NCBI GenBank assembly: GCA_015233895.1
Contig: JADFXG010000002.1
Span: 62,001 to 126,000, forward strand
Direction of reading: 5' to 3'
Length of the DNA stretch: 64,000 nucleotides
From: Nitrospirota bacterium
GTDB taxonomy: Bacteria; Nitrospirota; Thermodesulfovibrionia; Thermodesulfovibrionales; Magnetobacteriaceae
Within the stretch, counting starts at the first letter, position 1. Each line of letters starts with the position of its first letter. Below are positions 9,637 through 16,046 of this stretch, piece by piece. A program made the position numbers and the translations under genes. The notes under the pieces are model-generated. The model was given only the letters and a program-made list of their open reading frames with translations. It did no database searches and had not been told where the DNA came from.

Positions 9637-11532
9637 TTACTCCGCATTGTAAGGTATTTTTGGTATTTTATTGTATTCATCGAGACAGATAATCTTCATT
9701 TTATCGCGGATTGCAATCATAATTTCATTCTTAAAGATCACCACTCCATTTTCTTTCCAGGGATTTTGTCCATTACAAGCTTGATCTACATTAAATTGGA
9801 TAAATGACTCATAATTTTTTCCACGTTTAAACATTTCAATTATAGATTTTGCAACATCTTTATCAAAATCAATACATTTATTTTTTCCTTTCTCCAGCCT
9901 TTTTTGTGCATCTTTTATATTATCAGTATTATTAGCGATTTTTAACTTACTGAATTTATTTATTAATACAGTCCAATTGTCATCTGTGTCCACATCCACC
10001 TTAGACTCATAATAGACATCTTTAATTTGCGTTTCGTTGTCATATATACATTTTACTTTAGCATCAGGTAAATAAGTACCTTGCAGTTCTGCTTTATATA
10101 AATCAGAGCCTTGCAGCTCAGCAGAATCTAAAAAAGCGCCTTGAAGTTTTGCAGAACTTAAATCAGCCCCTTGCAGGTGCGCTTCAAATAAATAAGCGCC
10201 TTGTAATACTGCATTAATTAAATTAGCACCTTGAAGATTCGCAGAACGTAAATCGGCGCCTTGTAGTTCAGTATCCGATAAAGCAGCGCCTTGCATTTCC
10301 GTTGTAGTTAAATCCGCTCCTTGCAGGTGCGCATAACGTATATTAGCGCCCTGCAGGTGCGATTCGTTTAAATTAGCTCCCTGTAGATTCGCAGAATTCA
10401 AATCAGCGCCTCTCAAAGAGGCTTCCCTTAAATCTGAATAAGAAAGATCTGCTTTGTTAAAATTGCCAAAGTCAAGATTCCGCCCTCTTAAATATACCCC
10501 TACGTAATCATTATTTAGCTTTCTTAAATATACGCTTATATTATCATTTTGGGCGTTTTCTTTATTTTTCACAACAGGCTTTATTTCCGGCAAATATAGG
10601 TTTCTATTGACTATGTTACTAAGTTTAATTTTAAATATCGGTTTAAAAAAAGTCTCACCTTTTATTTCCTCTTCATAGTTTACTTTTTTCGGAGAATCCC
10701 AATTACTTTTTTCTTTGCTTTTAAATGGAATCCATACTTCTTTTATAAAGGGTAACAATAATCTTTCATCATTTGTAACCGGTACCGATACAATATTAAA
10801 AACGAATATGCTTAACAGCACGGCAAATAGTATGTGTTTGCCATAATATTTCCCTGTATTCCGTATAAGCCCGGTAAGACCAGTCGATAAAAAAAACTTA
10901 ATAGGCTTACTTTCGGTTGGTTTTACTATATTAGGCCAGAAATACGCCAGAATTAAAAAATCGACTGCGAAAATTATATTATGTATCCCTGTGATAATTT
11001 TATCATGATAAGGAAGAAAAGTTTTACCAATCCAGAATAATATAAATAAAGGGTAAAAGTAGTATATCACCCATGTTATAAACCTTAGAGTCCACCTTAC
11101 CACATCTCTATCAACAACCGACGACCGGTAGTTGAAGATAAAAGGAAACATGGAGAGCTCCTTTTCCTTTTTTGCAGAATTTGTAAGTATGTCTTGTTTT
11201 TTAGCATGATTTATCCATTCATTCAATTTTCTCGAATGGAAATAGAGGTTTACGAGTATATTTGCATGAAAAATTAACACGGCAAAAGAAATAATCCAGT
11301 AAAACATTAAAAGTGGAACCTCGGCACTTATCGTAGGTAGTTTGACCTTGCTGTTTAGCATGAGAAGATTTAAGTCATCTGTTCCGTTAACGGTTATAAA
11401 AACGTAAGTAAAAAGGATTAATGCAGCAAAAAGAAAATTGCGGTTTTCCTTAGATGATTTCTCGACAGCTTCTTTTAAATCGTTATCGTCTTCATCGGTA
11501 ACGTCATTATTTGTTTCGTCTTCGATTTCCAT
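9637..11532 (-). CDS. Membrane-anchored pentapeptide-repeat protein
   Basis: The N-terminal half holds about five hydrophobic helices (near residues 35-55, 78-100, 155-175, 185-205 and 235-255). A soluble linker follows, then a pentapeptide-repeat solenoid of about 130 residues. Its dominant ten-residue period is LQGA-x-L-x-x-A-x (LQGANLNESHLQGANIRYAH). At DNA level this is a 30-bp period. A C-terminal domain of about 150 residues has no recognised family. The ATG at 11532, preceded by a GAGGG, is chosen over a TTG at 11544. Pentapeptide solenoids form right-handed beta-helices and often mediate protein contacts; the role here is unknown. It has no clear operon partner. Confidence 0.8.
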   Translation of the reverse strand: MEIEDETNNDVTDEDDNDLKEAVEKSSKENRNFLFAALILFTYVFITVNGTDDLNLLMLNSKVKLPTISAEVPLLMFYWIISFAVLIFHANILVNLYFHSRKLNEWINHAKKQDILTNSAKKEKELSMFPFIFNYRSSVVDRDVVRWTLRFITWVIYYFYPLFILFWIGKTFLPYHDKIITGIHNIIFAVDFLILAYFWPNIVKPTESKPIKFFLSTGLTGLIRNTGKYYGKHILFAVLLSIFVFNIVSVPVTNDERLLLPFIKEVWIPFKSKEKSNWDSPKKVNYEEEIKGETFFKPIFKIKLSNIVNRNLYLPEIKPVVKNKENAQNDNISVYLRKLNNDYVGVYLRGRNLDFGNFNKADLSYSDLREASLRGADLNSANLQGANLNESHLQGANIRYAHLQGADLTTTEMQGAALSDTELQGADLRSANLQGANLINAVLQGAYLFEAHLQGADLSSAKLQGAFLDSAELQGSDLYKAELQGTYLPDAKVKCIYDNETQIKDVYYESKVDVDTDDNWTVLINKFSKLKIANNTDNIKDAQKRLEKGKNKCIDFDKDVAKSIIEMFKRGKNYESFIQFNVDQACNGQNPWKENGVVIFKNEIMIAIRDKMKIICLDEYNKIPKIPYNAE

Positions 11533-11893
11533 TCTTACCCTCAATTTTGATCTATAAATTCAAAGCTACATAGCATAAACATATATTTCATCTAATGTCA
11601 AGCGAATTACTTTCCATTGAAATATCTTTCCATAAACTCTATTATAGCGAATGGAGTTCCCAGATAAAAGGATTTTTTGAGAAAAAATTTCAGGTTACAG
11701 AAGGACTACAATTTTTTATAATCCAAACACTTCATTTTCTCTAAAAAATCTCACATCCACAAAACCACCCTCTTAGATTTCCCTCTTATTGGCACTCACA
11801 ATGATAACCCCGTCTGCTTGAACCATTGTGGCAATCAGCATCTTTTGTTAACTAAGAGATAAGAGGCTTTGGTATTCATTTATTAATTTACGA
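11533..11893. other. Intergenic region without a supported gene
   Basis: AT-rich spacer between the pentapeptide gene and cas6. The only structure noticed is a 7-bp inverted repeat, CACAATG...CATTGTG, around 11797-11830. No CRISPR-type direct repeats with spacers and no intact reading frame with family features are visible. Confidence 0.5.
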
Positions 11894-12649
11894 TTAAACC
11901 TCCTTAGCCATGCCAAAACCGAGGTGGCAGTAATCGCCAAAGCCGGTATCATAACCAAACTTCAACAGTTCAGGTTCCCCGCTGACTTTAAACGGCGCAA
12001 CATAACCAAGAATTTCCCGTCTTTCATATCTTATTTTTTTATGAATTTTTCCTCTCTTTCTTGCCATATAATCTGAGTCAAATTCAAAGCTGAAATTAAT
12101 ATCGTCAATGATTTTTTTACCGGAAAATTCTTTATATTTTTTTATCAGGTTGATTTTTATTTTGTTGATAAAAGCTGAATCACCAAAACTCAGAAAATAA
12201 TTATCAATGATTTGTTTATTTAAGCCCTCTGTAGTAACTGTAATAGGCGACAGGGATGTAAACTTCATCTGCATGTCAAAAGCCGGCATCTTCATCTCAG
12301 ATATATCCAGAAGCTCAAAGCATATACCATCAAGGCTTATTCTCTGTATGGTTTTCAAATACCCGGCAAAATCATCAAGAAATTCCTCAACTGGTGACGA
12401 TACAAACCACTGCGCTGTTCCTTCAGAAAAGCTAATTCTGTGCTCTCTTACCTTGTAAGAGTCAAAGATTAGTTTTGAAAATGTGAATAGTTTAAAACCC
12501 TGGCACTTATCCACATTATTAACTACCGTGCCGTCATAGTTTTTTCCATAGAAATTCATCATAAAATCACTAAACCACGATCTCATCTTATGGTTATAGT
12601 CTATAGACATGACTCCGGCAGGATGACTAAAAATAAATCTTAACCTCAT
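11894..12649 (-). CDS. cas6: Cas6-family CRISPR RNA endoribonuclease (orphan)
   Basis: Cas6 cleaves precursor crRNA within repeats. Seen: the opening MRLRFIFSHPAGVMSIDYNH fits the first beta-strand and YNH/W-F segment of Cas6. The C-terminus carries the glycine-rich signature (YDTGFGDYCHLGFGMA) typical of the second RAMP fold. Length (251 aa) is normal. No cas1/cas2, effector gene or repeat array is found within several kilobases, so it is stand-alone in this window. It may serve an array elsewhere or be a remnant. Identification rests on motif recognition, not a search. Confidence 0.75.
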   Translation of the reverse strand: MRLRFIFSHPAGVMSIDYNHKMRSWFSDFMMNFYGKNYDGTVVNNVDKCQGFKLFTFSKLIFDSYKVREHRISFSEGTAQWFVSSPVEEFLDDFAGYLKTIQRISLDGICFELLDISEMKMPAFDMQMKFTSLSPITVTTEGLNKQIIDNYFLSFGDSAFINKIKINLIKKYKEFSGKKIIDDINFSFEFDSDYMARKRGKIHKKIRYERREILGYVAPFKVSGEPELLKFGYDTGFGDYCHLGFGMAKEV

Positions 12650-12913
12650 AAGCTACCCCTTTATAAAAGTATTATACGGCTCCTCACAAATAATATTGCA
12701 AGTTTAATGCCAAACAGTTTCATATTTATAAATACCTGTTTTTTATAGATAATACATTTCGCATGCCTGCATATTATGGTTTATTATACCTACAAGTGTG
12801 GCAATTTGTACATAGTAGTGTGGCTAAACTTCATAGCTATATGGTTAATCAACCACACTTTTAATGAAATTTACAGGTCTCTTTACCGGCAGATTTTCAT
12901 CGTAGTTGAAGTT

Positions 12914-13092
12914 GTGAAAAGATATGAACTTATACGAGAGATGGTAAGTTGTGGCTGCTATTTAAAACGCTATGTGAAAAATCACGATATTTATATTAAT
13001 CCACGAAATGGTAAAAAAGCGCCTGTACCCAGACATACGAAATTAAAGACAGCTTATATGTATTGATTTAAAAAAAACTTGAACTAAAATAA
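12914..13092 (+). pseudogene. hicA: hicA-like toxin gene, frameshifted
   Basis: HicA toxins are about 60-residue double-stranded-RNA-binding-fold mRNA interferases. From a GTG at 12914 the frame gives VKRYELIREMVSCGCYLKRY, then NHDIY and PVPRH: the catalytic-His region (NHDIY) and PVPRH motif of HicA. After PVPRHT the frame shifts. The related copy at 15755 has one extra G at this point and reads on to ...LKKQLELK-stop, while this copy ends in an unrelated tail at 13066. A further substitution would stop the restored frame. No intact HicB antitoxin is seen alongside. The gene is therefore considered dead. Confidence 0.75.
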
Positions 13093-13096
13093 CTTA
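13007..13096 (+). repeat. 90-bp direct repeat, left copy (3' part of hicA)
   Basis: From AATGGTAAAAAAGCGCCTGT to ACTTA this segment is repeated, with a few differences, at 15755-15845. Differences include one missing G after ACATACG and changes in the A-rich stretch near the end. The two copies bracket the DUF2157/GDYXXLXY module and a glnD fragment. Confidence 0.9.
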
Positions 13097-13097
13097 T

Positions 13098-13126
13098 TTG
13101 ACATTTCCTTTTTTATCTTTTATAAT
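13098..13126 (+). promoter_or_regulatory. Consensus sigma-70 promoter
   Basis: TTGACA at 13098-13103, a 17-base spacer, and TATAAT at 13121-13126: both hexamers match the sigma-70 consensus completely with the optimal spacing. It begins two bases after the left direct repeat and points at the DUF2157 gene, whose ATG is about 140 bases downstream. Confidence 0.75.
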
Positions 13127-13265
13127 CCAGCCGTAGGTGTTTAATTACGTTTTTTTAGGGGTGGAATTTGGTTATGAAGTATCTGATGCGTAATCAAAAC
13201 TGGCGTGATTTTTTGTGCTATACTAAATTATAGGATAATAAAAGTGTGGATAAATTCCAAAATAT

Positions 13266-13961
13266 ATGGTTGACCAAAAAGTTGTAGATTACATAAAAAC
13301 TTCCTTGGCGCAGGGTAAGACAAAGGAGGAGCTTTACAAGGAGCTCCTTGGACAAGGTTGTACTATTGAAATTATTCAGGAAAATTTCAACGCAATAAAC
13401 GCCGAGCAAGAAAAAGAAGATACATCAAAAAGAACAATCCGCATAATTGTAACGATTGGCGCCATTTTTGTTGGAGCCGGAATTTTTTCATTTATCGCCG
13501 CAAATTGGCAAGAGATGTCAAAACCATTAAAAATTGGGGTTATTCTTGTTTCAATGTTGGTATCTTACGGAATCGGTTGGTATCTCAAAGAAAAACTTAA
13601 TATGGAAAAAACCGGCTCGGCTTTGTTTTTGCTCGGCTCTATTATTTACGGTGCGGGAATATTTTTAGTGGCTCAAATGTTCCATACGCGAGCAAATTGG
13701 CCAGACGGTTTTATTTTGTGGATGTTTGGTGTTATTGCTGTCGCTTTCGCGTTAGAATCCTTCTCACATTTCTATCTTGCTATTCTTTTGGGATTCGTAG
13801 CAATGATTGGACACCCCATAGAAATTTTTACAGGAATTTTCGGCTACCAAGCTTTCTTATTAACTTCTTCATTTTTACTTTTGATTGTAACCATAGTAAC
13901 TTTTATTACCGGATGGATTATTAGAAAAAAAATGCCACCGGAGCTTAAAGAATTTTATTAA
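13266..13961 (+). CDS. DUF2157 domain membrane protein
   Basis: Predicted integral membrane protein of 231 residues. The N-terminal 45 residues are soluble and contain a short helical motif (VDYIKTSLAQGKTKEELYKE...GC). About six hydrophobic helices follow, starting with a DUF2157-type segment (IGAIFVGAGIFSFIAANW). It is the first gene of a three-gene unit whose last member is a GDYXXLXY protein; these families commonly co-occur, with no known function. The next gene begins 3 bases after the stop, so co-transcription is likely. No obvious SD precedes the ATG. The N-terminal helical motif resembles one seen often in Patescibacteria proteins (recollection, unverified). Confidence 0.8.
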   Translation: MVDQKVVDYIKTSLAQGKTKEELYKELLGQGCTIEIIQENFNAINAEQEKEDTSKRTIRIIVTIGAIFVGAGIFSFIAANWQEMSKPLKIGVILVSMLVSYGIGWYLKEKLNMEKTGSALFLLGSIIYGAGIFLVAQMFHTRANWPDGFILWMFGVIAVAFALESFSHFYLAILLGFVAMIGHPIEIFTGIFGYQAFLLTSSFLLLIVTIVTFITGWIIRKKMPPELKEFY

Positions 13962-13964
13962 ACT

Positions 13965-15074
13965 ATGTATATTTTTTATAGAATTTTTTCTTTCCTGCTT
14001 TGGCCAATTCTGATTATTGGTTTGATTGTTTTTTTCATCAGGAGAAGGCATAAAAAACTACATCCTTCTCAAAATAAAGAATGGTATTTACAATTTGCGC
14101 TATCAAAAGAGGACGCTGTAAGTCAATTATTTCTTTTGCTTTCTTTTTTCTTTCTCGGTGTTACTTTACTTGCTTTCAATCGTGACTTTGGCGAGCCAGT
14201 ATCATGGCGTGCTATTGTTTTTATTACATCGTCCGCTGGGCTTATCAGCGCATACTATTTAAAAACGATTTATACTTTGGTATTTAGTCTCGTAGGATTG
14301 ACAGGTTGGTGGGGAGCACAAGCCGCGCAGTGGATAGACGGAAAAAATATTAAGACATCCGCACTTTTTGCTGGTTTATCTTTGATTGCTCTTATTTTCT
14401 ATTCTCTTGGACATCTGCATGAAAAACAAATGAAGTTCAAGCGCTTCGCTCTTGTATATTTAGTTCTTGGAATCATTGCTGTTACCGGGGCTTTATTCTT
14501 TTTCTCAACAAAGCCCGGCATAGGTGTGATTGGGAAAATGGCAAAAGGTTCCTCATTCTTTGGCTCGTGGCAACTAACGTTATCTTTGTTCGTTTTTCTT
14601 ATTTCGTTAGTTGGAGCAACGCTTTATGCCGCGGCGCAAAAACTTTTATCATCTTTTGAATTACTTGCAGTTTTTGCTTTAACCTGTCTGTTTGGAACTA
14701 CCGCCTTGCTTCCTGCACAGACAATGTTTGTCCAAACAGGGCAATATTATTATTCGTATTATGGCGGCAATGAACTTTCAAGCACAGGTGTTTTATGGGC
14801 ACTTATCTATAATTTCGCAATATTTTTTGAATTACTCGGATTGATTTTTTCTGGTTATTTGCGCCGCGAAACTTGGCTTATCAATCTTAGCGCGTTATTT
14901 CTATTTCTACTTGTTATCGTTAAATACTTTGATTGGTTTTTTACTTTCCTGGATAAAAGCATTTTTTTTATTGGTGCGGGCATTCTTCTTTTCGTTGTCG
15001 GTTGGTTCATGGAAAAAGGCAGGAGATATATGATTTCAAATATCAAAGCTCAAGCGCAACAAATCCAGCAATAA
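13965..15074 (+). CDS. Polytopic membrane protein of the DUF2157/GDYXXLXY module
   Basis: 369 residues, almost entirely hydrophobic with about ten predicted helices separated by short polar loops (RRRHKKLHPSQNKEW; DGKNIK; RKE). The position between a DUF2157 protein and a GDYXXLXY protein is where DUF4401-type membrane proteins usually lie, so it is probably that class. No catalytic motif is visible. The final residues (KAQAQQIQQ) are polar. It overlaps nothing; the next gene starts 5 bases after its stop. Confidence 0.75.
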   Translation: MYIFYRIFSFLLWPILIIGLIVFFIRRRHKKLHPSQNKEWYLQFALSKEDAVSQLFLLLSFFFLGVTLLAFNRDFGEPVSWRAIVFITSSAGLISAYYLKTIYTLVFSLVGLTGWWGAQAAQWIDGKNIKTSALFAGLSLIALIFYSLGHLHEKQMKFKRFALVYLVLGIIAVTGALFFFSTKPGIGVIGKMAKGSSFFGSWQLTLSLFVFLISLVGATLYAAAQKLLSSFELLAVFALTCLFGTTALLPAQTMFVQTGQYYYSYYGGNELSSTGVLWALIYNFAIFFELLGLIFSGYLRRETWLINLSALFLFLLVIVKYFDWFFTFLDKSIFFIGAGILLFVVGWFMEKGRRYMISNIKAQAQQIQQ

Positions 15075-15079
15075 TTATT

Positions 15080-15631
15080 ATGACAAAACAAACAAAATTT
15101 ATATTGGCGATAGCATTGCAGGTGGTAATAATTTTCGCTATTATTATTTTCAAATTATCCGTTCTCACTAGTGGTACTGAAGTTATGCTTCGGATTGCCC
15201 CTGTTGATCCGCGGGATTTGTTGCGCGGCGACTATGCCACTTTTCAATATGATATTTCTAATCTTGAATCCTATTATTCTCGTGGCGAACAAATCAGAAA
15301 TGGTGATACTGTGTATGTTGTATTGCGACAATCTGGAAAATGTTGGATAGCACAAAATGTTCAAAAAAATAAACCGATAAGAAACAAATTATTTATCAAA
15401 GGGAAAGTTGACAGTGGCGGCACGGAAAGTCAAACCGACCAATTTTCATATCAGCGTTTTGGTGGCTCTCGTCTTCATATTGTATATGGGATTGAGCAAT
15501 ATTTTATTCCTGAAGGCAAGGGTCAAATTTTTAGTTTTTGGAATAAAAAGGCTGTCGCAATGGTTGCCATTGATGATAATGGCAATGCGGCACTTAAAAA
15601 AATTTACGTTGATGATAAACATTGGCCATAA
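15080..15631 (+). CDS. GDYXXLXY-family protein
   Basis: Membrane-anchored protein of 183 residues: an N-terminal TM helix (FILAIALQVVIIFAIIIF), then an extracytoplasmic domain. That domain opens with the family signature PVDPRDLLRGDYATFQYDIS (GDY-x-x-F-x-Y here, with F in place of the usual L). The ATG at 15080 is chosen because it places the TM helix at the N-terminus; a longer frame from 15002 overlaps the preceding gene. The family has no established function and is usually encoded beside DUF2157/DUF4401 proteins, as here. Confidence 0.85.
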   Translation: MTKQTKFILAIALQVVIIFAIIIFKLSVLTSGTEVMLRIAPVDPRDLLRGDYATFQYDISNLESYYSRGEQIRNGDTVYVVLRQSGKCWIAQNVQKNKPIRNKLFIKGKVDSGGTESQTDQFSYQRFGGSRLHIVYGIEQYFIPEGKGQIFSFWNKKAVAMVAIDDNGNAALKKIYVDDKHWP

Positions 15632-15665
15632 GTTCCGACCAACCAATGTAAATTTTTTAAAAACA

Positions 15666-15754
15666 CCCGCTGGTATCACTCTGCACCCGCGGCGGTTTTT
15701 ACTATCGGGGGCTACGGCAGATCGGAGCTTGCACCTTTTTCCGATGTGGATTTT
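15666..15754 (+). pseudogene. Fragment homologous to the 5' part of glnD
   Basis: The stretch encodes AAVFTIGGYGRSELAPFSDV, matching the nucleotidyltransferase motif of the intact GlnD (AVFAIGGYGRSELAPYSDVD) encoded about 490 bp downstream. By eye the last 53 bp match at roughly 80%, and there is one indel near the left end, so it is diverged rather than a fresh duplicate. It runs in frame straight into the hicA remnant that follows. The junction lies at AATG, a tetramer present at the corresponding point of both parents. Confidence 0.8.
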
Positions 15755-15845
15755 AATGGTAAAAAAGCGCCTGTACCCAGACATACGGAAATTAAAGACA
15801 GCTTATATGTATTGATAAAAAAACAACTTGAACTAAAATAACTTA
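15755..15845 (+). repeat. Direct repeat, right copy: intact-frame hicA C-terminus
   Basis: Right-hand copy of the 90-bp repeat at 13007-13096. Its frame is undamaged and encodes NGKKAPVPRHTEIKDSLYVL and IKKQLELK, then a stop at 15839-15841: a good HicA C-terminus. It has lost the N-terminal two-thirds of hicA and is fused to the glnD-like fragment instead. Confidence 0.85.
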
Positions 15846-16046
15846 AAGACATAGAGACGCTCTATTGCACCGCTTCATCGTAATGGTGTTGATTATCTAT
15901 AAAACATAGTATCGTAACCATTAACAGGGTCTTTTTACCACATTGTATAAATCTCACAGATTTATTATACCGAACAAATCAGATTTTAGGACTACTCAAC
16001 CCCAACATTTAGTCTTGATGTGGTAAAATACACGTTAACCTGATAT

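Noticed and set aside
11797-11830. Inverted repeat CACAATG...CATTGTG as an operator
   Set aside because: The loop is about 20 nt and it is far from either neighbouring start codon with no supporting repeats.
12776-12913. Extension of the hicA frame upstream to an ATG at 12776
   Set aside because: The extra residues have no HicA similarity, and the GTG at 12914 begins exactly at the conserved N-terminus.
12776-12913. HicB antitoxin upstream of the hicA remnant
   Set aside because: A short FTGRFS-like stretch recalls a HicB C-terminus, but it is interrupted by a stop and too short to call.
15408-15815. Alternative-frame ORF spanning the end of the GDYXXLXY gene and the chimera
   Set aside because: It is out of frame with both the GDYXXLXY protein and the glnD-hicA chimera, whose own frames carry clear family motifs.
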